Positions 1 to 8,835 of a stretch of DNA of 58,702 bases are shown here, piece by piece; positions within the stretch are counted from its first letter, which is position 1; each line of letters opens with the position of its first letter. Position numbers and translations under genes: made by a program. Below the pieces are notes generated by a model. The model did not search any database, was not told the DNA's origin, and worked only from the letters and a program-made list of their open reading frames with translations. The stretch comes from Erysipelotrichales bacterium. GTDB taxonomy: Bacteria > Bacillota_I > Bacilli_A > Erysipelotrichales > Erysipelotrichaceae. Location of the stretch: positions 1 to 58,702 of the forward strand of contig CAJTIT010000019.1 of the NCBI GenBank assembly GCA_910576345.1, given 5' to 3'.

Positions 1-690
1 AGCCGCAAGATTCTCAAGAAAAAAGCTGCTACATATAAGAAACGTGAAGATCGACGTTTTTTAAAAGGCAGACTCTATAGCGATTATAAAGCATTGATTT
101 CGCAACATCCTGATTTGAACATCGTCCAAATGGACACTGTTTATAATGATGTTAAGAATGATCCTTTTATACAGACATTCAAATTTATTAAATACGGTTT
201 CCTATTCGCTCTGCTACATGATCGTAAAGACGCACAGAGTATGTTGGACGGTATCGATATATTGGAGTCCATTATAGGTGCTGAGTTGTTCAACACGGAA
301 GTGCAAATATTACTTACCGACAGAGGGAGTGAATTTACAGCGGCAGATGCTATGGAGATTAGAGGAGATGAAACAAGAAGGACAAGTGTTTATTACTGCG
401 ATCCTCTCCAATCTTGCCAGAAAGGAAGCCTAGAAAACAATCACATTGAATTGCGTTATATATGTCCGAGCGGCACGGATCTGCGTAAACTTGGTTTATT
501 GGATCAGAGTGACCTGAATACTGTGATTTCACATGTCAATTCTTCACCAAAAGAAAAACTCAACGGAAAATCGCCCATTGAGTATCTTGAATTTCTGAAT
601 CCATTACTATTTAAGAAATTCTATGATTTTGGTGTAACCAAAATTGACAAGGATAAGGTCATATTAAAACCCTATCTCATTAAGAAATAG
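1..690 (+). CDS. IS30-family transposase, C-terminal part (5' end outside window)
   Basis: The reading frame is open from the first base of the window to the TAG at 688-690, so the N-terminus lies upstream. The visible part is the DDE integrase core of an IS30-like transposase: an MDTVYND strand carrying the first Asp, an LTDRGSEF strand with the second Asp, and a QKGSLENNH segment carrying the catalytic Glu, followed by the usual short C-terminal tail ending in lysines. It would cut and join the ends of its own insertion sequence. No stop codon breaks the visible part, so this copy could be active. The IS30 family assignment is from motif recognition; the subgroup cannot be told. Confidence 0.85.
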   Translation, partial: SRKILKKKAATYKKREDRRFLKGRLYSDYKALISQHPDLNIVQMDTVYNDVKNDPFIQTFKFIKYGFLFALLHDRKDAQSMLDGIDILESIIGAELFNTEVQILLTDRGSEFTAADAMEIRGDETRRTSVYYCDPLQSCQKGSLENNHIELRYICPSGTDLRKLGLLDQSDLNTVISHVNSSPKEKLNGKSPIEYLEFLNPLLFKKFYDFGVTKIDKDKVILKPYLIKK

Positions 691-931
691 ATAAGCAAAA
701 TTGGCTGTCAGCCCACTTAGTCTATTCACTTCAACAAGGTGGAATTAAGTCTTTCATAAATTTTTGAACTGCTTTTTCTACCTGTTTTCGTTATGCCCTT
801 TTTTGACTTATCTACATATACATTATAACTGAAAAACTAAAATCCACAAGACTTTTTTCTTGATATATCCTAATCCTGTCTATCTGCTTTCTTTTTGTAA
901 CAGTAAATTCTACTTATTTTTATGTGCTTTT

Positions 932-958
932 TGAAGTGGAATTTAACTTTTCACTTCA
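932..958. repeat. Probable IS30 right terminus (palindromic end); 691-997 otherwise non-coding
   Basis: Between the transposase stop and the next gene no coding frame is convincing. A 7-bp perfect inverted repeat (TGAAGTG / CACTTCA, 13-base loop) lies here, and a related GGTGGAATTAAG motif occurs near 738. This is the right distance from the transposase for the right end of the insertion sequence. It has no U-tract on either side, so it is not a good terminator. The exact IS end and any target duplication cannot be fixed without the left end. Confidence 0.4.
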
Positions 959-997
959 GGTTTTTATGAAAAATGCTTAATTTGTAAAAATAGAATT

Positions 998-2665
998 TTA
1001 AACAACGCTACCGGCAGACTGCATCACATGGATTTCAATGTATTCATCCGTACCTGCACCACGATCTTTGGATAATCTCAATAGAACGCAACGCTCTTTT
1101 TCATCGCTACATTCATCCACAGACAATTTGATCTTACATGTTCCCCCGGCTCCTGAAGATTCACTCATTCTTATCCAGTCCGCTTTTGCATCTTGCTTGC
1201 TTAACGTCCAACTGCCTTGCGAAATGATTTCCATGGATGTGGTTTGGGCTTCTTTGGAAAGAAGTATATCTTGGGTGTTGACACCTAACAATGGGGGCAT
1301 GTGCAGCATTACCTCAAAACATGTTTCTGCATAGTCATGGGTTTTATTATCCTGTGTAAATTTTGAATAAATATGTTTTGGCGATTGGGAACCACTGTAT
1401 CGGCTGATTGTATTCATAATGGCAATGCGAAACAGCGATTGAAAGCTTTTGTAGTCATTTCTTCGTTTGGTAGGAAACCTCCATACCCATGCATTCCATG
1501 GACTGAATGCAGATCGTGACAACAATGCCGGTTCATGAAGTTCCTGCCAATGAAATGCCTTGCGGTTTTGTTTGGCGCGTGTAAAAGAATATTTCCAAGC
1601 AGCGGATGCATCTTGCACATCCAACGAAGCGCCTTCACATGTGCAATCAGGCACATCGAACGAATAAGAAGAATCGAATCCGGCGCCCATGGAAAACGAA
1701 CCATTGCCCACCGCTTTGGGATTGCCGCCATCTATACCGCCTTCAAATCCAACTGCGCCGCCTATACTTACAGATTCTTTAATCGTATAAGTGGTTTTAT
1801 TATTGATGGCTTCCGGCTGTGCATACATCAGATCCACTTCCACAGTTGATTCATCTTCAGCAGGCTGAATATAATTTTGCATGAAGTAATGATCAACATA
1901 ATTCAAGCATACTTCTCCATCACCGACATAGTATTTTTCACCATTGATTTTTTGATTGGTGCCTGCCCATTTATATTCATATCCGTTTTTGCCATTCAAA
2001 ACGCCGTGTTGTTGGATAAAGAACCAATCTTCGCCGCCATCATCTTCATCTTCCATATATTTATGTGCGGCAATGATATAGTAACTAAGTGAGAGATTTT
2101 TATTACCTAAAGTGAAACGCTTGGTAATTACATGCTGATTGGCTACGGTTGCTAGATTGGTTTCACTTTCCTCTAACGCTTTTGCGGCTTCTTGCAGCAT
2201 GAGCCGATGCGTAATCGTTTCTTGATGCGTGTCTTCCTTTAAGAATTCTACAAGTGCTTCCGCTATGGATTCCGGATCTTTATAATGACATTCCAATATT
2301 TGCGTGATACCGCCCAAACAACGCTTGATGCCAAATAGCGTATGACGATGCCCTTTGCTTTCTGCACAAAAATAATTTTTCCCTTGAAGCGTCCGATACA
2401 TTTGATTGACTTCATTGTTGGTTGGTTCATACAAAATTACAGCTTGATTTGCCTGATAGACTTCTTTCATCTTCTTTTGCATCTGAACATCGTCTATATT
2501 CATACAGTTGCACATCATAACGATAGGCGAAGCGATCACATCCTCTTGATCAAAGTCCTGAACACATGCCTTCATGCCCAGTTGTTCCTTGCATGCAATC
2601 ATCATCTGTTCCATGACGAAATCAAGATTGGAAATATTGCTAAAGTAAATACGTTTCTCTGCCAT
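998..2665 (-). CDS. Leukocidin-like pore-forming protein with C-terminal BACON-like domain
   Basis: This is a 555-residue protein. The ATG at 2665 is chosen because AGGAGG sits 7 bases before it; an upstream in-frame ATG would lie on the far side of that site. Residues 1-150 are an unrecognised alpha/beta-looking domain. Residues 185-450 resemble the leukocidin/alpha-hemolysin fold: paired strands before the stem (YTIKESVSIGGAVGF, 293-307), a glycine- and serine-rich alternating stem (308-340), then LLSRSAFSP (381-389), which matches the LLSRSNFNP signature of staphylococcal leukocidins. Residues 475-550 look like a BACON or similar Ig-like domain (SWTLSK, WIRMSESSGAGG). There is no signal peptide or membrane helix. 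It stands alone on the minus strand. The family assignment is recognition by eye; a toxin role is inference. Confidence 0.55.
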   Translation of the reverse strand: MAEKRIYFSNISNLDFVMEQMMIACKEQLGMKACVQDFDQEDVIASPIVMMCNCMNIDDVQMQKKMKEVYQANQAVILYEPTNNEVNQMYRTLQGKNYFCAESKGHRHTLFGIKRCLGGITQILECHYKDPESIAEALVEFLKEDTHQETITHRLMLQEAAKALEESETNLATVANQHVITKRFTLGNKNLSLSYYIIAAHKYMEDEDDGGEDWFFIQQHGVLNGKNGYEYKWAGTNQKINGEKYYVGDGEVCLNYVDHYFMQNYIQPAEDESTVEVDLMYAQPEAINNKTTYTIKESVSIGGAVGFEGGIDGGNPKAVGNGSFSMGAGFDSSYSFDVPDCTCEGASLDVQDASAAWKYSFTRAKQNRKAFHWQELHEPALLSRSAFSPWNAWVWRFPTKRRNDYKSFQSLFRIAIMNTISRYSGSQSPKHIYSKFTQDNKTHDYAETCFEVMLHMPPLLGVNTQDILLSKEAQTTSMEIISQGSWTLSKQDAKADWIRMSESSGAGGTCKIKLSVDECSDEKERCVLLRLSKDRGAGTDEYIEIHVMQSAGSVV

Positions 2666-2910
2666 AAAACATCCTCCTTCTGTTTTCATCTATATGAAAA
2701 GAAGTATGAGATTATGTACTTTGGAAGTTTACCTTTATGTAGTAAGATTGAAATAGTCGCTAAGATTTCTAATCGTAAGTGTCAAATTGTATTGTTATCA
2801 ATAAAGTGAAAGAAAAATCAATCGCATTTGCTTGATCAATCAGATCGTTCAATGTCGCTTTATCTATCCATCATATATAGTGTGTTCGCAATACGCATAC
2901 AATCATAACA

Positions 2911-2934
2911 AAAAAAGAGCCAAATCGGCTCTTA
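2911..2934 (-). terminator. Rho-independent terminator of the Lys-rich protein gene
   Basis: On the minus strand AGAGCC-GATTT-GGCTCT is followed by seven T. It overlaps the TAA stop of the gene that ends at 2932. Confidence 0.9.
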
Positions 2935-4191
2935 ATCTTGGATAATTTCCATAATGTTTGGATAATACGTATAGCGATCATCCACCACTTGTAAAGAACT
3001 ATACGCAATCGATTTCGCTTTATTATAATCAATATCCTTATATACGGATGCATATCGATAATAAATAAAGTCTTTAATTTGATTATCTCTTAAAATATAG
3101 CTGTAAATTTCATCCCCATGTTGGTAATCACCGTGTTTGATATACAAATCAGCTACATCAATTTGCACACGCAGTTGTTCAGATTCAAACAAATCGGCAT
3201 ATTGTGATAAAATCGCATAAGCGAAATCTTCATAAAATTTCACATCATTGTACTGCCAAGTCGGAAGCAATGCATATGCAAAATCAAAGAAATGCTTGAA
3301 GAATGCGCCGATGTCTGCACCAACCAATTCACTGAGCGTTTCCACGCTGTGGATATCTTTGCGCTGTCCTGCCATTAACAGTTTTTCACTTAATGAGAAT
3401 TCATTCAAGTATTCAGCTGCATTGACTTCTCCATCATCCGCATATTGAAATTTCATTGCCGCTTTGATTTCTTTTTTCCATTCTTTGAAATCAGATGCTT
3501 TAATGTCCATTGTATCTGCGATTTTGTTCAATGTGACCATAACAAGATCTGCATCATACCCTACTGTGTCAAAATCATAATTTGCGTCTTTGATATGATT
3601 GCCTTCAATAATGTTTTTTTCCAGCTTTTTCAAATCTGCTTCATCCAATATCAAACGATAATAATCTTCATATTTATATTGCACATTCATCTTCTGCATC
3701 AAAGAAATGCATTCTTCCAATGATTTTGCCTGATATGCCTCCAGTTTTTTCTTGTTGTCTTTTTTGACAACAGGTTTTGTTTCTGCTTTTTTCACCGGTT
3801 CTTTTTTAACGGTTTCTTTTTTCACTGCTTTTTTTACCGGTTCTGATTTTTTAACAGATTCTTTCACAGATTCTGTTTTTTTAACTTCTGGTTTTTTTAC
3901 TGTTTTTTTCCTTGCTTTCTCTGCTTTTACAGGTTTGCTTACTGTTTGTTTTGTTTCTAGTGGCAAGGCATCACCGGCGCTAGATTTTTTCACTTCTTTT
4001 ACCGCCGTTTTCTTTGGCTCTGTTTTTACTTCTACTGCTTTTGCGGCAGGTTTCTTTACTGTTTCTTTTTTCAATTCTGTTTTCTTAACAGCTTCTTTGG
4101 TTGATTGTACAGCTTTCGCAGCCGTTTTTACTGCAACTTTTTCATTTAAAACTTTTGTTGTTTTTGCGCTTTTTTTCACTGTTTTCGTCAT
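2932..4191 (-). CDS. Histone-H1-like Lys/Ala/Val-rich protein with helical C-terminal domain
   Basis: 419 residues. The start has AAGGAG about 8 bases upstream. Residues 1-148 are almost only Lys, Ala, Val, Thr, Glu and Pro in irregular KKxVKK, AVKKE and KKPAAKA repeats, like the basic tails of H1-type or HU-tail proteins that contact nucleic acid. Residues 150-419 are an ordinary, acidic, helix-rich domain; its last third (FAYAILSQYADLFESE, then DLYIKHGDYQHGDEIYSYIL) looks like TPR-type helical pairs. No signal peptide or membrane segment, so it is probably cytoplasmic or nucleoid-bound. No named family is recognised for the C-terminal domain. The gene is monocistronic with its own terminator. 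Binding to DNA, rRNA or another polyanion is inference from charge alone. Confidence 0.75.
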   Translation of the reverse strand: MTKTVKKSAKTTKVLNEKVAVKTAAKAVQSTKEAVKKTELKKETVKKPAAKAVEVKTEPKKTAVKEVKKSSAGDALPLETKQTVSKPVKAEKARKKTVKKPEVKKTESVKESVKKSEPVKKAVKKETVKKEPVKKAETKPVVKKDNKKKLEAYQAKSLEECISLMQKMNVQYKYEDYYRLILDEADLKKLEKNIIEGNHIKDANYDFDTVGYDADLVMVTLNKIADTMDIKASDFKEWKKEIKAAMKFQYADDGEVNAAEYLNEFSLSEKLLMAGQRKDIHSVETLSELVGADIGAFFKHFFDFAYALLPTWQYNDVKFYEDFAYAILSQYADLFESEQLRVQIDVADLYIKHGDYQHGDEIYSYILRDNQIKDFIYYRYASVYKDIDYNKAKSIAYSSLQVVDDRYTYYPNIMEIIQD

Positions 4192-4329
4192 AATCTTCTC
4201 CTTCTATTTGATTTGAATTGCGATTGCCATTTCATTCAGGATGAAACGTTGACGATGTTCCATGCATTCAAAAAAACCTTTGAACAGCTTTATTATATCA
4301 TACTTTTATAAGAAAAGAAAATTGAAGGA

Positions 4330-7300
4330 TTACGCCTCATGTTTCGACTCCGACTGTTTCAGCTTTTCGGAATTTATCAAATCATAAATGCATGGCACAA
4401 CAAACAGTGTCATAAAGGTCGCATAAAACAAACCGCCAATTGTAACAATCGCCATTGGTGCCAACATATCTGCCCCCGATCCAATGCCCAAGGCCATTGT
4501 CGACAAACCAAGAATGGTGGTCAAGGCTGTCATAATGATTGGACGAATTCTAATCTTTCCGCTCATCAGCAAGGCTTGTTTCTGCATCATGCCTTCTTCT
4601 TTAAACTGATTGACACAATCCACAAATACGATACCATTGTTTACAACAACGCCGGATAAAATCAAGAATCCTAACATAGCAATAATGGAAAGGTCGCATC
4701 CGCTGATCCAAAGCGCCAACAAACCTCCGGTGAACGCCAGTGGCAAAGTAAACAAGACGATGAAAGGAGAGCGCAGAGATTGAAATTGTGCCACCATAAT
4801 CAAATAAATGAATACGATCGCCAGCGCAATCATTTTTACCAAATCCTCCATTGTAGAATTGATCGTCTCATTTTCACCGGCAAATTCAATATGATACCCT
4901 TCCGGAAGTTCATAATCGTCGATGGCTGCTTCAATATCATTTCCAACTTTTCCGATATTTGCACTTTCCTGAATATTGGCGGTCACACGAATCGTGCGTG
5001 CCTGGTCTTTATGATTGATGGATTTCATACTATCCTGTGTATTAATCGTTATCAGTTTTGATAGTGGTACACTTGTATCATTCTGCGTTTTGACTTCATG
5101 TGATTTGATGTCCTCTAATGTTAAATTATCATTACCGTTTTTGATAATAATCGGATATTCATTACCGTTCTCATAGGTTATGGATGTGGAATTCGTCGAC
5201 GTCTGTAGAAGAGATGCGACTTCAGCGTAAACTTGGGCAACCGTCAGCTGATATTTCATCGCTTCATTTTTATTTACATGAAGCACAAGTTCCTGATCAT
5301 TGTCTTCCAAACCATTGCTTACAGAAGATATACCCTCCAGTAACTCAATGCGTTTTTTGATCTCATTGGAAATTTCTTGCAAACGTGTTAAATCCTGTCC
5401 TTTGATTTCCAATTGGACACCACTTCCCATAAGTGCGCTCATATCCATATCAGAGCCACTTGCTTGCAAATGAATCATTTCATCTGTTTTCAGCTGATTG
5501 ATTGCAGATGCAATTTCTTGTGAAGTCATGGAGCGTTGTTCTTCCAAAATCAAATACATATTCATTTGATTTCCTTGGGAAGATGCCATACTCATCATTC
5601 CCATACCACCTTCCATGACGCCTACCGTTTTGACGCCTTCGATTCCTTCCACAAGCGGCAAACTTTCTGTGACTTTTTTACGGAATTCGTCTTGCGTGAG
5701 TTCTTTTTCACCATTTACTTGAACAGAAATTGTTTCCGAATCCATCGCAGGAATAAATGCGGTACCCATCTGCGTTATCAAATAACAGCTACCAATGAAT
5801 AATGCGATAACAAACGTAAACACAACCGCTTTTTTCTTTAAACACCACGCAAGAGCACGTTCATAAGCAACGATAAGCTGATCAAACCATCCGTGTTTCT
5901 GCTTCTTTTCTTCCTGCAACATTTTAGCGGACATTGCCGGTACTAACGTCAGCGCAACAATTAACGATGCGAGCAAGGAATATGCAATCGTATAGCCCAT
6001 ATCAGTAAACAGTTGTTTGGCAATGCCTTCAGTAAAAACAATTGGTAAAAAAACGCAAATGGTGGTCAAAGTAGAGGCAAAGATAGCACCTGCCATTTGT
6101 GATGCGCCTTGAATGGCCGCTTCTTTCATTGTTTTACCTTCATTTCGCAAACGATAAATGTTCTCTACAACGACAATACTGTTATCCACAAGCATACCCA
6201 CTCCAAGCGCAAGCCCTGCAAGTGAAATAATATTGAGTGTCACACCGCTGAAATACATCAATACAAGTGCAAACATCAATGAAATGGGGATAGAAAATGC
6301 GGTAATTACAGTTGTTTTTATATCTTTCAAAAAGAAAAAAAGAATAAAGGCGGCAAGTATTCCCCCACTAATCAGATTGTTCAAAACAGAGTCAATGACC
6401 ATTTCGATCATACTGCCTTGATCACTGAGGATGGTAATATGCAAATCTTTATTTGCTTCCTGTAATGTTTGTATTTGTTCCCTGCATGCTTTTGAAACTT
6501 TTGAAGTAGATGCCGTGCTTTGTTTTTGAATATTGAACAACAATCCATCATTACCGTTTATTTTCGCAAAATTTTCATTGGCATTATCTACCATTTGAAT
6601 ATCGGCAATATCCGATAATGTGATATGCCAATCGCCTTGTTCTATCAACGTCAGCTGTTTCAGTTCATCCATATCTTTGAATTCATCGCCAACTTTTACC
6701 AAAGTCGCCACATGATCGACATCAATGTAGCCAGCAGGCATGGATAGATTTTGCGCAGTAAGAATCTGATTCAATGACTGTTTTGTCAACATGCCGCTGA
6801 AACCGACTGCCTGATAGGCACTTTCACTGGCGCGTTCAAAGGATATCGTCCCTTTGAGTATCTCTTTTTCCGCAGCTTCTATTTGTGCATATGTATTCGC
6901 CATTGTTTCTGCGAACAGCTGTTTACCTTTGCCCAGTTCCAAACTTTGCGCGTTGAGTGTGATCAGCGTTTGATTCATGTTGTCATGGTTTGCTTTTAAC
7001 TGCTCATAAGAATCGCTTGCCTGTTGCAACGCATCCAAAAGTTCACTGACATCCAGACCATTGGCTTGTGCTTTGTTTAATTCCTCTTGAATCTGCGACA
7101 TGGTTAACTGAAGACCTTCTTCGGCGCTATCCATACCGGAAACACCAAGATTAAGGATCGACTTGGTGCTGTTCAACTGTATGTCGCCTTCAATCAGCTG
7201 ACTGAGCTGTTTCTGTTCTTCAATGCGCAATTTTCGTTTCGCATCTGCAAGCTGTTTCGCTCCATCGTCCAATTTGGCTTTTGCACTTGCCATTTGTGTA

Positions 7301-7902
7301 TCTACTTCTTTTAAGATATCTTGATTCAACTGATCGATTTTATCTTGATTCAGCGACAAGGAGATGCGTTCCTCTACCATACCGGACGGTGTGATTGACG
7401 CTACTCCGTCCACACGTTCCAAAGCGGGAATAATCGACTCTTTGGAACGTTTGCTTGCTTCTTTTAAATCAACGCCTTCCATATCAATGGCGCCAATCAT
7501 AATCGGCATCATATCTGGATTGATTTGTAAAATCGTTGGATTTGGAGTACCTTCTTCCAAGTTTGCCAAATCAATTTTTGCGCTAATATTGATCATTGCC
7601 GCATTCATATCCGTACTCTCATAAAATTCCATAATAACAACGCTGACATTTTCACTGGAAATACTTTGTATCTCTTTCACACCACTGGTGGTTGATAATT
7701 GTTGTTCCAGTGGTTTTGTCACATTCTTTTCAATTTTTTCCGGTGAATCACCGACACTTGTGGTCATGACCATGACATAGGGCAAATCCATTGCTGGCAA
7801 TAAATCCGTTGACATTTTCGTATACGATACAAAGCCAAGCAAAATGACCAGTATTACACCAACAAATACAGTCATTGGCTTTTTCACACTATAATTGGAC
7901 AT
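4330..7902 (-). CDS. RND-family efflux transporter permease (SwrC/AcrB-like)
   Basis: 1190-residue RND pump that uses the proton gradient to export hydrophobic or amphipathic compounds. The first transmembrane helix starts at residue 11 (TVFVGVILVILLGFVSY). The porter loop begins with LPAMDLPYVMV. The central helices include GMLVDNSIVVVENIY, which holds the Asp of the proton relay; a second six-helix bundle ends near residue 1175. Between about residues 185 and 375 the first extracellular loop carries a long Gln/Glu/Lys/Ala-rich coiled coil not present in E. coli AcrB, as in other Gram-positive RND pumps. The start overlaps the upstream marR by 14 bp, so the two are cotranscribed and probably coupled. 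No membrane-fusion or outer-membrane partner lies next to it. Substrate unknown. Confidence 0.9.
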   Translation of the reverse strand: MSNYSVKKPMTVFVGVILVILLGFVSYTKMSTDLLPAMDLPYVMVMTTSVGDSPEKIEKNVTKPLEQQLSTTSGVKEIQSISSENVSVVIMEFYESTDMNAAMINISAKIDLANLEEGTPNPTILQINPDMMPIMIGAIDMEGVDLKEASKRSKESIIPALERVDGVASITPSGMVEERISLSLNQDKIDQLNQDILKEVDTQMASAKAKLDDGAKQLADAKRKLRIEEQKQLSQLIEGDIQLNSTKSILNLGVSGMDSAEEGLQLTMSQIQEELNKAQANGLDVSELLDALQQASDSYEQLKANHDNMNQTLITLNAQSLELGKGKQLFAETMANTYAQIEAAEKEILKGTISFERASESAYQAVGFSGMLTKQSLNQILTAQNLSMPAGYIDVDHVATLVKVGDEFKDMDELKQLTLIEQGDWHITLSDIADIQMVDNANENFAKINGNDGLLFNIQKQSTASTSKVSKACREQIQTLQEANKDLHITILSDQGSMIEMVIDSVLNNLISGGILAAFILFFFLKDIKTTVITAFSIPISLMFALVLMYFSGVTLNIISLAGLALGVGMLVDNSIVVVENIYRLRNEGKTMKEAAIQGASQMAGAIFASTLTTICVFLPIVFTEGIAKQLFTDMGYTIAYSLLASLIVALTLVPAMSAKMLQEEKKQKHGWFDQLIVAYERALAWCLKKKAVVFTFVIALFIGSCYLITQMGTAFIPAMDSETISVQVNGEKELTQDEFRKKVTESLPLVEGIEGVKTVGVMEGGMGMMSMASSQGNQMNMYLILEEQRSMTSQEIASAINQLKTDEMIHLQASGSDMDMSALMGSGVQLEIKGQDLTRLQEISNEIKKRIELLEGISSVSNGLEDNDQELVLHVNKNEAMKYQLTVAQVYAEVASLLQTSTNSTSITYENGNEYPIIIKNGNDNLTLEDIKSHEVKTQNDTSVPLSKLITINTQDSMKSINHKDQARTIRVTANIQESANIGKVGNDIEAAIDDYELPEGYHIEFAGENETINSTMEDLVKMIALAIVFIYLIMVAQFQSLRSPFIVLFTLPLAFTGGLLALWISGCDLSIIAMLGFLILSGVVVNNGIVFVDCVNQFKEEGMMQKQALLMSGKIRIRPIIMTALTTILGLSTMALGIGSGADMLAPMAIVTIGGLFYATFMTLFVVPCIYDLINSEKLKQSESKHEA

Positions 7903-8350
7903 AAGCTTCTCCTTTCTTCAACACTTCCTCAAGACTTTTGATAACACGTCCCATGCTTGTCAGCAGCATTTTGATCTCATCTTCTTGGATTGAAGAAAAT
8001 GCCTGATTTGCACATGTATACGCATATTGTTCGATTTGTGACAATATTGTCTTTCCTTTTTCACTCAAAGAGACCATGACAACACGTTCATCTTTTTCAC
8101 TGCGTTTTCTTTCCAGCCATCCTTTGTTCTCCAGTTTTTTACAAGTGCTGGAAACATTTCCCTGATCCATTCCGCTGGTTTTTGTTAATTCGCCAATACT
8201 CATTGGTGCTGACTGTACATATTTCATCATCATAAGCTGAAGTCTTGTTAAATCAACGCCTTCGGTGGCATCCTTTAAAAGCTGATCGACGAGAGCTTTC
8301 AAACGCATCATCTGTCGATATGCCATCTGTAAATATTCATCTTGTCTCAT
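7889..8350 (-). CDS. MarR-family transcriptional regulator
   Basis: 153-residue MarR-type winged-helix dimer. The HTH is at about residues 52-75 (MSIGELTKTSGMDQGNVSSTCKKL in outline), followed by the wing GWLERKRSEKDERVVMVSLSEKG, with helical dimer arms at both ends. It heads the operon with the RND pump, which it most likely represses and which a pump substrate would derepress. A GAAAGGGA-type ribosome site precedes the ATG. An inverted repeat just upstream of the gene is a likely autoregulatory operator. The ligand cannot be told from sequence. Confidence 0.9.
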   Translation of the reverse strand: MRQDEYLQMAYRQMMRLKALVDQLLKDATEGVDLTRLQLMMMKYVQSAPMSIGELTKTSGMDQGNVSSTCKKLENKGWLERKRSEKDERVVMVSLSEKGKTILSQIEQYAYTCANQAFSSIQEDEIKMLLTSMGRVIKSLEEVLKKGEAYVQL

Positions 8351-8367
8351 ATGTACGTTTCCCTTTC

Positions 8368-8409
8368 TATGTGATGTTACATATTATATCACTCTTCATA
8401 TAAAAGCAA
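8368..8409 (-). promoter_or_regulatory. marR-RND promoter with likely MarR operator
   Basis: On the minus strand TTGCTT (8409-8404) and TATAAT (8388-8383) are 15 bp apart, a short spacer that implies a weak or regulated promoter. Immediately downstream, touching the -10, is a perfect 5-bp inverted repeat TATGT-6 nt-ACATA (8368-8383), which is placed to block initiation. That the MarR protein binds it is inference. Confidence 0.55.
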
Positions 8410-8770
8410 CAGCGAAATCATTTAAGATTTAAAAATATCTGAATTGAAAAGTTAAATTTAGCAAAGCCAAGAATAAAATGGAAATCCCTCTTACACTTTG
8501 CCATAATAATTTTGTGGCTGTTTTCGACTAACGCTTACATAAAAATATATCAAATATGGCAAGCAATCTAAAGCCTTTCTGCCAAATAAGTATATCTGCG
8601 TATAATTTTCATTATTCAAATTCGATTACCATTAATCAATTTTACTTAGTGATTATTGGATTATTTTATCAATTTATCAGGAAATATATACATAAACCTA
8701 TCCGAAGTTATGGTGTAAATCCTCTTGATACTTTGCTTTCACATAGAAAAGTCGCTACATTTACTTCAAA
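8410..8770. other. Intergenic stretch without a supported gene
   Basis: AT-rich, no reading frame with a ribosome site or recognisable protein. A 13-base match to the IS30 end sequence (GAAAAGTTAAATT near 8447) may be an old IS scar, but nothing else of the element is visible. Confidence 0.4.
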
Positions 8771-8778
8771 AGAAAAGA

Positions 8779-8798
8779 CAGTACATTTTCTTGTACTG
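8779..8798 (-). terminator. Terminator of the transglutaminase-like surface protein gene
   Basis: Perfect CAGTACA / TGTACTG stem with a 6-base loop, followed on the minus strand by TCTTTTCTTTT, 38 bases after the stop codon at 8836. Confidence 0.75.
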
Positions 8799-8835
8799 CA
8801 AAATTTCTTTTAACCCAATATACGTAAGTACAGTT

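Noticed and set aside
3752-4216. 154-codon plus-strand frame rich in Phe, Thr and Val
   Set aside because: It is the mirror of the Lys-rich minus-strand repeats; no ribosome site and no recognisable protein.
8447-8460. 13-base match to the IS30 end sequence
   Set aside because: Too short in an AT-rich region to claim a second IS copy; no transposase remains nearby.
8556-8813. 85-codon plus-strand frame
   Set aside because: No ribosome site, its end runs through the terminator hairpin of the minus-strand gene.
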